The translations under genes were made by a program, and so were the position numbers. DNA of 64,000 nucleotides from Bradyrhizobium sp. (GTDB lineage: Bacteria > Pseudomonadota > Alphaproteobacteria > Rhizobiales > Xanthobacteraceae), in assembly GCF_030646015.1 (NCBI RefSeq), contig NZ_JAUSLT010000065.1, forward strand, positions 1 to 64,000, read 5' to 3'. The notes under the pieces were generated by a model. That model was not told the DNA's origin, searched no databases, and saw nothing but the letters and a program-made list of their open reading frames with translations. Numbering within the stretch: the stretch's first letter is position 1; the number at the start of each line of letters is the position of its first letter. Below are positions 1-9,393 of this stretch, piece after piece.

Positions 1-161
1 CGATCGGCCACGATCTCGTAGCTGATCTTCTGGCCTTCACGCAGCGTGCCAAGGCCGGCGCGCTCTACGGCGCTGATGTGCACGAACACGTCGTTGCCAC
101 CGTCATCCGGTTGAATGAAGCCGAAGCCCTTGGTCGCGTTAAACCACTTCACGGTTCCCAT
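1..161 (-). CDS. cspA: CspA-family cold shock protein (partial)
   Basis: Reading from the ATG at 161 on the minus strand gives [16 protein letters not shown] and continues for 53 codons before leaving the window, so the C-terminus is missing. The RNA-binding motifs RNP1 (KGFGFI) and RNP2 (VFVHI) of the cold shock domain are both present. These proteins are small single OB-fold nucleic-acid chaperones that melt mRNA structure. A purine-rich stretch (GAGAAGGGA) lies upstream of the start. The next genes upstream on the same strand encode IF-1 and an RNA helicase. Which CspA paralog this is cannot be decided from the fragment. Confidence 0.9.
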   Translation of the reverse strand, partial: MGTVKWFNATKGFGFIQPDDGGNDVFVHISAVERAGLGTLREGQKISYEIVAD

Positions 162-436
162 GCTCACGGGGGTAGTCCCTTCTCAAGATAGATATAGTAG
201 AAGCCCACTTGCGGCGGGCTGGTGAGATCGAATTTTTGGAAGGGTCGTCAGCGTCTAAACCGGCTGTACCGGTGGATAGCTAATGTCGTCCGGCCGAAAA
301 TCGATAAGGTTATATTATTGCAAAATAGCCCCCAAAACAATCCTGACGTGCACGATTTTTTGATCGCGTCCGGGATCGCTGTTGGAGGCCATTGCCCACT
401 TAACCGCCATGGTTTTGCCACGCGGTCTGGGTGATT
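162..436. other. intergenic region between cspA and infA
   Basis: About 275 bases with a locally AT-rich part near 296-362. It presumably holds the cspA promoter and 5' leader and the end of the infA transcript. I see no convincing gene or terminator. Confidence 0.5.
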
Positions 437-718
437 TTAGCGGCGGCGGAATTGACCGCGCGGTGGTGCACCGCGAGGCGCTCCGCCACCCGGACGCTCG
501 TCCTTGTGGCGGAAGATCAGCCGGCCTTTTTCCAGATCGTAAGGCGACATCTCGATTGTCACCCGATCGCCCGCCAGCGTCTTGATCCGGTTCTTCTTCA
601 TCTTGCCGGCGGTGTAGGCGACGATCTCGTGTCCTGCGTCGAGCTGCACGCGATAGCGTGCATCGGGGAGGATTTCGGTGACCAGTCCTTCGAACTGGAT
701 CAGCTCTTCTTTAGCCAT
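437..718 (-). CDS. infA: Translation initiation factor IF-1 with Arg/Gly-rich tail
   Basis: A 93-residue protein whose first 72 residues align with bacterial IF-1 ([33 protein letters not shown]). IF-1 occupies the A site of the 30S subunit and is an OB-fold RNA-binding protein. Usual IF-1 is about 72 residues; this one adds about 20 residues rich in Arg, Gly and Pro ([17 protein letters not shown]). It starts 24 bases after the stop of the rhlE-type helicase on the same strand, so the two are probably co-transcribed. The tail suggests an extended or accessory IF-1 rather than the minimal form; whether a second infA exists cannot be seen here. Confidence 0.93.
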   Translation of the reverse strand: MAKEELIQFEGLVTEILPDARYRVQLDAGHEIVAYTAGKMKKNRIKTLAGDRVTIEMSPYDLEKGRLIFRHKDERPGGGAPRGAPPRGQFRRR

Positions 719-742
719 GGTTGTCTCCAGATCGATCGACGA

Positions 743-2191
743 TCAGCGCGGTCGTTGGGTGCGGTTGGGTCTTGTATTCGGACGGCTTTCGCGATGCAAA
801 AACGCAACCCCTTGCATCCCTTCGGCCTTGCCGCTGGCCTGCGCCGACGGACGGGACGGCTCCTGCCGGCTGGTCTCGTGGCGGTTGGTTTGTGGCGCGC
901 CACCATTACCACCGGGACGGCGGTTACGGCGAGGGCCTTTCGAGCCGGGGGCGGCGGCTTCGTTGCCCCTGCCGGTATGCCCGCGCGGTCCGGACCGTGC
1001 CCCGCGATGCTGCGCCGGCGGCGGTGCGGCTTCGCGATGGCCGGGGGTGCGGTGATCTTCTCGCGGAAGAGCGATGCGGATCAGCTTTTCGATGTCGCGC
1101 AGATAGCCCATTTCCTCGGCGCCCGCGATCAGCGAGATCGCAACGCCCTCGGCGCCGGCGCGCGCGGTGCGGCCGATGCGGTGGACGTAGGTCTCGGGAA
1201 TGTTGGGCAGATCGAAGTTCACCACATGGCTGATGCCGTCGACGTCGATGCCGCGGGCGGCAATGTCGGTGGCGACCAGGGTGCGGATCTCGCCGGTGCG
1301 GAACGCCGCCAGCACCCGCTCGCGGTGGTTCTGCGACTTGTTGCCGTGAATGGCGTCGGCGGTGATGCCGGCGCGGGCCAGGCTCTTCACCACCTTGTCG
1401 GCGCCATGCTTGGTGCGGGTAAAGACCAGCGCGCGGTTGACCGTCTCGCTCTTCAGGAGGTTGGCCAGGAAGGTCGGCTTGTTGGAGTGGTCGACCTGGA
1501 TGATGCGCTGGGTGATGCGTTCGACGGTCGAGGCCACCGGCGTCACGGCGACCCGTGCCGGATCGCGCAGCATCGCTTCGGCGAGCTCGGCGATGTCTTT
1601 CGGCATGGTGGCCGAGAAGAACAGCGTCTGCCGCTTGATCGGCAGTTTGGCGACGACCTTCCGGATGTCGTTGATGAACCCCATGTCCAGCATGCGGTCG
1701 GCTTCGTCGAGCACGAGGAACTCGACCTGATTGAGCTTCAGGCCGTTGCTCTGCACGAGGTCGAGCAGGCGGCCGGGCGTCGCCACCAGGACTTCGACGC
1801 CCGGCATGATCGAACGGACCTGACGGCCCATCGGGACGCCGCCGATCGCCAGCGCCGAGGTGAGGCGGATGTGGCGGCCATAGGCATTGAAGCTGTCGAG
1901 GATCTGTCCGGACAGTTCACGGGTGGGCGAGAGCACCAGTACGCGGCAGGTCTTGGGCTGCGGCTTGATGCGGTTCTCCAGAATGCGGTGCAGGATCGGC
2001 AGCGCGAAGGCCGCGGTCTTGCCGGTGCCGGTCTGGGCGATGCCGACGACGTCACGGCCGGTAATTGCGATGGGGATGGTTTGAACCTGGATGGGCGTGG
2101 GCGTCAGATAGTTCTCTTCCACGAGCGCACGCGAGATGGGATCGGCGAGGCCGAAATCCTGAAAGGAGGTCAAAAGGTGGGTACTTTCCAT
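743..2191 (-). CDS. rhlE: RhlE-type DEAD-box RNA helicase
   Basis: A 482-residue protein with all the DEAD-box motifs in order: Q motif with PTPIQ (residues 31-35), Walker A AQTGTGKT (52-59), PTREL, TPGR, DEAD (162-165), SAT, and HRIGRTARAG. The helicase core ends near residue 380. It is followed by a disordered tail of about 100 residues rich in Arg, Gly, Pro and His, typical of RhlE proteins and likely to bind RNA. Such helicases remodel ribosomal or mRNA structure, often in the cold. It lies directly upstream of infA on the same strand and near cspA. The exact subfamily is inferred from the core and tail. Confidence 0.93.
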   Translation of the reverse strand: MESTHLLTSFQDFGLADPISRALVEENYLTPTPIQVQTIPIAITGRDVVGIAQTGTGKTAAFALPILHRILENRIKPQPKTCRVLVLSPTRELSGQILDSFNAYGRHIRLTSALAIGGVPMGRQVRSIMPGVEVLVATPGRLLDLVQSNGLKLNQVEFLVLDEADRMLDMGFINDIRKVVAKLPIKRQTLFFSATMPKDIAELAEAMLRDPARVAVTPVASTVERITQRIIQVDHSNKPTFLANLLKSETVNRALVFTRTKHGADKVVKSLARAGITADAIHGNKSQNHRERVLAAFRTGEIRTLVATDIAARGIDVDGISHVVNFDLPNIPETYVHRIGRTARAGAEGVAISLIAGAEEMGYLRDIEKLIRIALPREDHRTPGHREAAPPPAQHRGARSGPRGHTGRGNEAAAPGSKGPRRNRRPGGNGGAPQTNRHETSRQEPSRPSAQASGKAEGMQGVAFLHRESRPNTRPNRTQRPR

Positions 2192-2538
2192 TATAAAAGG
2201 CAGGCGCCCGGCGGTTTCAGCCAGGAGCGCGCGAGGGTGTCAGAGACACCCGCGTGTTTGGGGCGTCGGTTTTGGTTAGCTGAAGGGGCAAGCCAGAAAC
2301 CGTTGGACGGGCTCAGAACACGCGGCTCGCAGTGACCCGGTGATTCCCTGGGTCGTGATAGTCATATGGAACACGAACGCGGCGCTTTCAAGGTGAATCG
2401 CGTGAAGATCCCTGCACGCGGTTAAGGGGCGGGCGAAAGCCCCCCGTTTGCGGACGGATTGAGGGCATTTCGCGCGCTGCAGCGCAGAAATAATCCTGCC
2501 GGAAATTTAGCCAAAAGAGCAAGATTGCTCACAAATTA
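2192..2538. other. intergenic region upstream of rhlE
   Basis: A gene-free stretch between the divergent rhlE-like gene and the urea transport operon. The part near 2192 must carry the helicase promoter and leader. The sequence becomes AT-rich towards 2500. I see no gene or RNA that I can support. Confidence 0.5.
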
Positions 2539-2565
2539 AACAGTATGCCACTCAAGCATACAGTT
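2539..2565. promoter_or_regulatory. 27-bp near-perfect palindrome upstream of the urt promoter
   Basis: AACAGTATGC, seven bases, then GCATACAGTT: the two arms match in 9 of 10 positions. It sits in AT-rich DNA about 95-120 bases upstream of the sigma54 -24/-12 element, the usual distance for an activator or other dimeric regulator. It does not match the NtrC consensus, so the bound protein is unknown. Confidence 0.5.
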
Positions 2566-2659
2566 TTTCAGCCTAAAAATAAGGCAGAAGTTTCGGCTAT
2601 TTCGCGGCAGGTGCTGAAATTCATCAACGATGCCATTTGGTTAGCCAGATTGACGCAGG

Positions 2660-2675
2660 TGGCACAGTTCTTGCG
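2660..2675 (+). promoter_or_regulatory. sigma54 (RpoN) -24/-12 promoter of the urt operon
   Basis: TGGCACAGTTCTTGCG matches the RpoN consensus TGGCAYR-N4-TTGCW except for the last base, with GG and GC exactly ten bases apart. Transcription would start near 2686, about 60 bases before urtA. RpoN control fits a nitrogen-scavenging operon. Confidence 0.75.
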
Positions 2676-2747
2676 ATTCCGTTAATGCAGGCGGCCGTGG
2701 GGCCGTTTCGCAGCGTTTTAACGTCTGCGTCAGGGAGATGACACCTC

Positions 2748-4070
2748 ATGCTTACTCAATTGACTCACGATATAGCGACGCCACTGAGCCGCCGCCGCTG
2801 GCTGGCGGCGACCGCCGGCCTGGTTCTGGGCCTGGCCGCGTTCACCAACGCAAGGGCGGCGGACGACACCATCAAGGTTGGCGTCCTGCATTCGCTGTCC
2901 GGCACCATGGCCATCAGCGAAACCACGCTGAAGGATACGGTCCTCTTCCTGATCGACGAGCAGAACAAGAAGGGCGGCGTTCTCGGCAAGAAGCTCGAGG
3001 CCGTGGTCGTGGACCCCGCGTCGAACTGGCCGCTGTTCGCCGAAAAGGCCCGCGAGCTCATCACCAAGAACAAGGTTTCGGTGGTGTTCGGCTGCTGGAC
3101 CTCGGTGTCGCGCAAGTCCGTGCTGCCGGTGTTCAAGGAACTGAATTCGATCCTGTTCTATCCGGTGCAATACGAGGGCGAGGAGAGCGAGCGCAACGTG
3201 TTCTACACGGGTGCCGCGCCGAACCAGCAGGCGATCCCCGCGGTCGACTATTTGATGAAGGACGAGAAGGTGAAGCGCTGGGTGCTGGCCGGCACCGACT
3301 ACGTCTATCCGCGCACCACCAACAAGATCCTCGAAGCCTACTTGAAGTCGAAGGGCGTCAAGCAGGAAGACATCATGATCAACTACACGCCGTTCGGTCA
3401 TTCCGACTGGCAGACCATCGTGGCCGACATCAAGAAGTTCGGCTCCACCGGCAAGAAGACCGCGGTGGTCTCGACCATCAACGGCGACGCCAACGTTCCG
3501 TTCTACAAGGAACTGGGCAACCAGGGCATCAAGGCCACCGACATTCCGGTCGTCGCCTTCTCGGTCGGCGAGGAAGAACTCGCCGGCATCGACACCAAGC
3601 CGCTGCTCGGCCATCTCGCCGCCTGGAACTACTTCCAGTCGATCAAGGACCCGGCCAACGAGAAGTTCATCAAGGCCTGGCAGGCCTACACCAAGAACCC
3701 GAAGCGCGTGACCAACGATCCGATGGAAGCTCACGTCATCGGCTTCGACATGTGGGTCAAGGCAGTCGAGAAGGTGAAGTCGGTCGACGCCGACAAGGTG
3801 ATCGACGCGCTGCCCGGCATCGAAGCCAAGAACCTGACCGGCGGCACCTCCAAGATGCTGCCGAACCATCACATCACCAAGCCGGTGTTCATTGGCGAAA
3901 TCAAAGCCAATGGCCAGTTCGACGTGGTGTGGAAGACCCCGGGCCTGGTGGCCGGCGATGCATGGTCGAAGGAGCTCGACGGCTCCAAGGACCTGATCGG
4001 CGACTGGGTTGGCAAGAAGTGCGGCAACTACAACACCAAGACCAACAAGTGCGGCGGTCAGGGTTCCTGA
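2748..4070 (+). CDS. urtA: Urea ABC transporter, substrate-binding protein UrtA
   Basis: A 440-residue periplasmic binding protein of the amide/urea (LIV-like) family. Residues 1-37 form a long signal peptide with an SRRRWLA twin-arginine-type motif at 14-20 and probable cleavage after NARA. The mature part begins DDTIKVGVLHSLSGTMA, as in urea- and amide-binding proteins of this family. It captures urea in the periplasm for the permeases UrtB and UrtC. The ATG at 2748 has AGGGAG upstream. It is the first gene of the urtABCDE operon and follows a sigma54 promoter. A strong hairpin after its stop may set its level above the membrane components. Confidence 0.95.
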   Translation: MLTQLTHDIATPLSRRRWLAATAGLVLGLAAFTNARAADDTIKVGVLHSLSGTMAISETTLKDTVLFLIDEQNKKGGVLGKKLEAVVVDPASNWPLFAEKARELITKNKVSVVFGCWTSVSRKSVLPVFKELNSILFYPVQYEGEESERNVFYTGAAPNQQAIPAVDYLMKDEKVKRWVLAGTDYVYPRTTNKILEAYLKSKGVKQEDIMINYTPFGHSDWQTIVADIKKFGSTGKKTAVVSTINGDANVPFYKELGNQGIKATDIPVVAFSVGEEELAGIDTKPLLGHLAAWNYFQSIKDPANEKFIKAWQAYTKNPKRVTNDPMEAHVIGFDMWVKAVEKVKSVDADKVIDALPGIEAKNLTGGTSKMLPNHHITKPVFIGEIKANGQFDVVWKTPGLVAGDAWSKELDGSKDLIGDWVGKKCGNYNTKTNKCGGQGS

Positions 4071-4101
4071 TCTGCTGTTGATACCAAGAGACCAAGCGAC
4101 T

Positions 4102-4131
4102 GGAGAAGGCGGCGCCAATGCCGCCTTCTCC
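4102..4131 (+). terminator. 12-bp hairpin between urtA and urtB (partial terminator or attenuator)
   Basis: GGAGAAGGCGGC, a six-base loop, then GCCGCCTTCTCC form a perfect stem. It lacks a real T-tract (TTAACTCC follows), so it is probably leaky or an mRNA-stabilising 3' structure. Either way it would raise binding protein over permease. Confidence 0.65.
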
Positions 4132-4154
4132 TTAACTCCTGCCGGGGTCGTCCA

Positions 4155-5768
4155 GTGTTTACCAACGTGCTTGACCGTTTTCGTGCGCTTGTCCTCTCGC
4201 TTCTGTTGATCGCCGCCGTCGCATCGCCAGCGCTCGCGGGTCCGTTCGAGGATGCGGTCGGCAAGTTCGCCAACGATGAATTTTCCGACACCGACGAAGC
4301 GATCGGCGCGGTTGCCACGTCAGGCAATCCGCTGGCCTTTGCCATTATCAGCGCGCTGCAGGACGGCCGGCTGATGGCCGATCCCGACAGCAAGAAGGTT
4401 TATGTCACCCAGCCCGACGGCAAGATCATCGATGCCGCGACCGGTGCTGCGGTGGAAAAGCTGCCTGACAGCGCCGCCGCCGTGCGCCTCAACAACCGCC
4501 TGCGCCGTACCGTGGAGGCCGCGCTGGGCGGACTGACGCTGCTGTCGCCCGATCCCGCCAAGCGGATCCAGGCCGCGCAGTCGGTATTCAAGACGCACGA
4601 CGAAGCCATGCTGCCGCTGGTCGACGAGGCCCTGAAGAAGGAGACCGTCAACGCGGCCAGACTGGCATTCACCGAGGCGCGGGCGGCCATCCTGCTGTTC
4701 AAGCCCGACGCCACGGATGGCGAGAAGCTCGAGGCCATCGCCACCATCAAGGCGCGAGGGGATCAGGAGGCGATGGCGCTGCTGACCGGACTGACCGGCG
4801 ACCAGCCGGCCGCGATTGCGAGCGCCGCGGCGAACGCCAAGGCGGCCATCCAGCGCAGCCTCGCGCTGTGGTCGATGGTGCAGAACGCCTGGTACGGGCT
4901 GTCGCTCGGCTCGGTGCTGCTGCTCGCGGCCATCGGTCTCGCCATCACCTTCGGCGTGATGGGCGTCATCAACATGGCGCATGGCGAGATGGTCATGATC
5001 GGGGCCTATGTCACCTTCGTGGTGCAGGAAACCATCCGCACCAGCTTCCCGCATTTGTTCGACTATTCGCTATTGATGGCGGTGCCGCTGGCCTTCATCG
5101 TCGCAGGCGCGATCGGCATCCTGATCGAGCGCAGCATCATTCGCTTTCTCTACGGCCGTCCGCTGGAGACCCTGCTGGCGACCTGGGGCCTGTCGCTGGT
5201 ACTGCAGCAGGCAGTGCGCACCATGTTCGGTCCCACCAACCGCGAGGTCGGCAATCCCTCCTGGATGAGCGGCGCGTTCGAGCTCGGCCAGGTCACCATC
5301 ACCTACAACCGGCTCTGGATCCTCTGCTTCACCCTGGCGGTGTTCGCCATCCTGCTTGCCATGCTGCGCTATACCGCGCTCGGGCTGGAGATGCGCGCGG
5401 TCACGCAAAACCGCCGGATGGCGGCATCGATGGGGATCGCGACCTCGCGCGTCGATGCGCTGACCTTCGGCCTCGGCTCCGGCATCGCCGGGATTGCCGG
5501 CGTGGCGCTGTCGCAGATCGACAATGTCAGCCCCAACCTCGGCCAGAGCTATATCATCGACTCCTTCATGGTGGTGGTGTTCGGCGGCGTCGGCAATCTC
5601 TGGGGAACGCTGGTCGGCGCCTTCACGCTCGGCATCGCCAACAAGTTCCTGGAGCCGATGGCCGGCGCCGTGCTCGGCAAGATCGCCATCCTGGTGCTGA
5701 TCATCCTGTTCATCCAGAAACGGCCACGCGGCCTGTTCGCGCTCAAGGGCCGGGCGGTGGAAGCATGA
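4155..5768 (+). CDS. urtB: Urea ABC transporter, permease UrtB
   Basis: A 537-residue LIV-type inner-membrane permease. As is usual for UrtB, an N-terminal signal sequence and a periplasmic extension of about 230 residues precede the permease domain. The latter begins near NAWYGLSLGSVLLLAAIGLA and has eight or so hydrophobic segments. It starts with GTG at 4155, a weakly supported choice since the Shine-Dalgarno is poor. Its stop codon overlaps the start of urtC (ATGA at 5765-5768), showing translational coupling. With UrtC it forms the membrane channel for urea. Confidence 0.94.
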   Translation: MFTNVLDRFRALVLSLLLIAAVASPALAGPFEDAVGKFANDEFSDTDEAIGAVATSGNPLAFAIISALQDGRLMADPDSKKVYVTQPDGKIIDAATGAAVEKLPDSAAAVRLNNRLRRTVEAALGGLTLLSPDPAKRIQAAQSVFKTHDEAMLPLVDEALKKETVNAARLAFTEARAAILLFKPDATDGEKLEAIATIKARGDQEAMALLTGLTGDQPAAIASAAANAKAAIQRSLALWSMVQNAWYGLSLGSVLLLAAIGLAITFGVMGVINMAHGEMVMIGAYVTFVVQETIRTSFPHLFDYSLLMAVPLAFIVAGAIGILIERSIIRFLYGRPLETLLATWGLSLVLQQAVRTMFGPTNREVGNPSWMSGAFELGQVTITYNRLWILCFTLAVFAILLAMLRYTALGLEMRAVTQNRRMAASMGIATSRVDALTFGLGSGIAGIAGVALSQIDNVSPNLGQSYIIDSFMVVVFGGVGNLWGTLVGAFTLGIANKFLEPMAGAVLGKIAILVLIILFIQKRPRGLFALKGRAVEA

Positions 5769-6940
5769 TGCCGCACGTGCTCACGCGTTCGCTGGATCGC
5801 AGCGCGACCATCTTCCTCGCGGTGGTGGCGGCGGCCGGCATCCTGATCCCGCTGTCCAACCTGCTGCTGCCGGCAGGCTCGATGTTCCAGGTGCCGACCT
5901 ATCTGGTGGCGCTGTTCGGCAAATATGTCTGCTACGCCATCCTGGCGCTGTCGATCGACCTGATCTGGGGCTATTGCGGCATCCTCTCGCTCGGCCACGG
6001 CGCGTTCTTCGCGCTCGGCGGCTATGCGATGGGCATGTACCTGATGCGCCAGATCGGCAGCCGCGGCGTCTACGGCAATCCGATCCTGCCGGATTTCATG
6101 GTGTTCCTGAACTACCCGGAGCTGCCCTGGTACTGGTACGGGTTCGATATGTTCTGGTTTGCGGCGGTGATGGTGCTGCTGGTGCCGGGCCTATTGGCCT
6201 TCTGCTTCGGCTGGCTGGCGTTTCGCTCCCGCGTCACCGGCGTCTATCTCTCGATCATTACGCAAGCGATGACCTACGCGCTGTTGCTGGCGTTCTTCCG
6301 CAACGATTTTGGTTTTGGCGGCAACAACGGCCTGACCGATTTCAAGGACATTCTGGGGTTTAACGTCCAGGCGGACGGCACGCGCGCGGCCTTGTTCCTG
6401 CTGAGCTGTCTGGCGCTGATCATTGCCTTCCTGATCTGCCGCGCGGTGGTGACGTCAAAACTCGGCAAGGTGCTGATCGCGGTGCGCGACGCCGAATCCC
6501 GCACCCGGTTTCTCGGTTACCGCGTCGAATCCTACAAGCTGTTCGTGTTCACGCTGTCGGCCTGCATGGCCGGCGTGGCCGGCGCGCTCTATGTGCCGCA
6601 GGTCGGCATCATCAATCCCGGCGAGTTCGCGCCGGGCAATTCGATCGAGGCGGTGATCTGGGTCGCGGTCGGCGGTCGCGGCACGCTGATCGGGGCAGCC
6701 CTCGGCGCCGTCGTGGTCAACTACGCCAAGACCGTATTCACCTCGGGTCCGCTGGCGCCGTACTGGCTGTTCATGCTGGGCGCGCTGTTCATCCTGGTGA
6801 CGCTGCTGCTGCCGAAGGGCATCATCGGCACCTTCAACGCCTGGTGGGAGCCGTGGAAGGCGCAGCGCATCTCGACCAATGCCGAGAGTGCCGCGCTCGA
6901 AGACGGCGTCAGCGTCAGCAAACCGAACCCGGCGGAGTGA
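5765..6940 (+). CDS. urtC: Urea ABC transporter, permease UrtC
   Basis: A 391-residue LivM-type permease starting at the ATG overlapping the urtB stop; an ATG at 5768 is an equal alternative. It has many hydrophobic helices and the conserved segments LGHGAFFALGGYAMGMY and WVAVGGRGTLIGAALGA of branched-chain/urea permeases. It pairs with UrtB in the inner membrane. The long upstream open frame is a shadow of urtB and is not part of the gene. Confidence 0.94.
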   Translation: MMPHVLTRSLDRSATIFLAVVAAAGILIPLSNLLLPAGSMFQVPTYLVALFGKYVCYAILALSIDLIWGYCGILSLGHGAFFALGGYAMGMYLMRQIGSRGVYGNPILPDFMVFLNYPELPWYWYGFDMFWFAAVMVLLVPGLLAFCFGWLAFRSRVTGVYLSIITQAMTYALLLAFFRNDFGFGGNNGLTDFKDILGFNVQADGTRAALFLLSCLALIIAFLICRAVVTSKLGKVLIAVRDAESRTRFLGYRVESYKLFVFTLSACMAGVAGALYVPQVGIINPGEFAPGNSIEAVIWVAVGGRGTLIGAALGAVVVNYAKTVFTSGPLAPYWLFMLGALFILVTLLLPKGIIGTFNAWWEPWKAQRISTNAESAALEDGVSVSKPNPAE

Positions 6941-6944
6941 GCGC

Positions 6945-7706
<762 letters not shown>

Positions 7707-7788
7707 GCGAATGGCGAGTAGCGAGTAGAGGCAAGGTGCACAAACGATGACGATCCCAACCATTCGCTATTCGCCATTCGCCATTCGC
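7707..7788. repeat. Long inverted repeat between urtD and urtE
   Basis: Two 22-base arms (7707-7728 and 7767-7788), both built from copies of a GCGAATG/GCGAGTA-type unit, can pair along their whole length if G-U pairs are allowed. The rest of the transport operon is tightly packed, so this 99-base spacer stands out. It may be an mRNA processing site or an inserted repeat element. Confidence 0.6.
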
Positions 7789-7805
7789 GCGACCGGAGGT
7801 CGCAC

Positions 7806-8501
7806 ATGCTAAACGTCGACAACATCAGCCTCTATTACGGTGCTGCTCAGGCGTTGCGCGGCGTCTCGATCACGGCCGAGCCCGGCAAGGTGACCTGCGT
7901 GCTGGGCCGCAACGGCGTCGGCAAGACCTCGCTGCTGCGCGCCATGGTCGGCCAGTATCCGATCGCCTCCGGCTCCATCACCTTCGACGGCGCCGATATT
8001 TCCGCACTCAAGCCCTATGAACGGGCGCGCAAGGGCATCGGCTTCGTGCCGCAGGGCCGCGAGATCTTTCCGCTGCTGACGGTGGAGGAAAACCTCAAGA
8101 CCGGCTTCGGGCCGCTGAAGCGCGATGACCGCAGCATTCCCGACGACGTGTTCTCGCTGTTTCCGGTGTTGAATTCGATGCTCGGCCGCCGTGGCGGCGA
8201 TCTGTCCGGTGGCCAGCAGCAGCAGCTGGCGATCGGCCGGGCGCTGGTGATGCGGCCGAAACTGCTGCTGCTCGACGAGCCGACCGAAGGCATCCAGCCC
8301 TCGATCATCAAGGACATCGGCCGCGCCATCTCCTATCTGCGCAGCCTCGGCACCATGGCGATCGTGCTGGTCGAACAATATCTCGACTTTGCCTGCGAGC
8401 TCGGCGACAATTTCGCTGTGATGGACCGTGGCGCCGTGAAATATGCCTGCGACCGCAGCGCGATGGATCCCGCCGAGATCAGCCGCCAGATGGCGCTGTA
8501 A
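7806..8501 (+). CDS. urtE: Urea ABC transporter, ATPase UrtE
   Basis: A 231-residue LivF-type ABC ATPase beginning MLNVDNISLYYGAAQAL. Walker A GRNGVGKT is at residues 34-41, the signature is LSGGQQQQLAIGRAL, and Walker B LLLLDEPTEGI and EQYLDFA follow, a set diagnostic for UrtE. A GGAGGT Shine-Dalgarno stands just before the ATG. It completes urtABCDE and is followed after 29 bases by ureD, so transporter and enzyme genes probably share one transcript. Confidence 0.94.
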   Translation: MLNVDNISLYYGAAQALRGVSITAEPGKVTCVLGRNGVGKTSLLRAMVGQYPIASGSITFDGADISALKPYERARKGIGFVPQGREIFPLLTVEENLKTGFGPLKRDDRSIPDDVFSLFPVLNSMLGRRGGDLSGGQQQQLAIGRALVMRPKLLLLDEPTEGIQPSIIKDIGRAISYLRSLGTMAIVLVEQYLDFACELGDNFAVMDRGAVKYACDRSAMDPAEISRQMAL

Positions 8502-8530
8502 GCCGGCCGCGCGACAATTTTGAGGGGCCG

Positions 8531-9367
8531 ATGCGGACCGAACCCACCAGTGCTGCCTCGGCAATCTTCGCGGCCAACCGGGCGCAGGGCTCGGTGACGT
8601 TCGACGTGCACCAGGTCGAAGGCGTCACCCGCCGCCGCCAGCTGCATGAATCAGGCTCCTTGCGCGTCCGCTTTCCGTCCCCCGAGGCGGAGGGCCTCTC
8701 GGCCATGTTCGTCAATACCGCCGGCGGCATTGCCGGCGGCGATCGCTTCGATATCGACATCGCGGTCGGCGAGGGCTCCAGCCTGGCGGTGGCCACGGCG
8801 GCGGCGGAAAAAGTCTACCGGGCGCAGGGGCCGGCCGCGGAAGTCAACATCACCCTGAAGGCCGCCACCGGCGCGCATTTGAGCTGGCTGCCGCAGGAAA
8901 CCATCCTGTTCGACCGCGCACGGGTTTTTCGGCGGATCGATATCGACCTCGCCGAAGGCGCCTCGCTGCTGCTCTGCGAAATTGTCGTGTTCGGCCGCGC
9001 CGCGATGGGCGAGCGTATGCTGCATGGCGAATTCGTCGACCGCTGGCGGCTGCGCCGGGCGGGTAAGCTGGTGTTCGCCGAAACCGTGCGGCTCGACGGT
9101 GACATCGGCGCCATCATGACAAAACCCGCGGTCGCCAATGGCGGCGTCGCCATCGGCACCGCGCTGATCGTGCCGGGCGACGAAGCGCTGGTGGAGCGGA
9201 TACGTGAGCTGACGAATTCGCTCAGTGGCGAGGTCGGCATCTCCAGCTGGAATGGATTTGCAATGGCCCGCTTCTGTGCCCAAGATGCGGCAAGGCTGCG
9301 CGCCGACATGATGGCGGTGCTTGGCCGCGCCTCGGCTGTGGCATTGCCGCGCATGTGGCTCAACTAG
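8531..9367 (+). CDS. ureD: Urease accessory protein UreD
   Basis: A 278-residue UreD/UreH chaperone. Characteristic stretches are NTAGGIAGGDRF, LSWLPQETILFDRARVFRR and FGRAAMGERM. UreD binds the urease apoprotein and, with UreF and UreG, forms the complex that carbamylates the active-site lysine and inserts nickel. It heads the urease gene set directly after urtE, the usual ureDABC order in rhizobia. Confidence 0.94.
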   Translation: MRTEPTSAASAIFAANRAQGSVTFDVHQVEGVTRRRQLHESGSLRVRFPSPEAEGLSAMFVNTAGGIAGGDRFDIDIAVGEGSSLAVATAAAEKVYRAQGPAAEVNITLKAATGAHLSWLPQETILFDRARVFRRIDIDLAEGASLLLCEIVVFGRAAMGERMLHGEFVDRWRLRRAGKLVFAETVRLDGDIGAIMTKPAVANGGVAIGTALIVPGDEALVERIRELTNSLSGEVGISSWNGFAMARFCAQDAARLRADMMAVLGRASAVALPRMWLN

Positions 9368-9393
9368 ATCGTTCAATTGAATAGAGTGTTCGC

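Noticed and set aside
431..2335. Long open frame on the plus strand across the helicase gene
   Set aside because: It is an antisense shadow of rhlE caused by high GC; its protein has no family features and the minus-strand frame is a perfect DEAD-box helicase.
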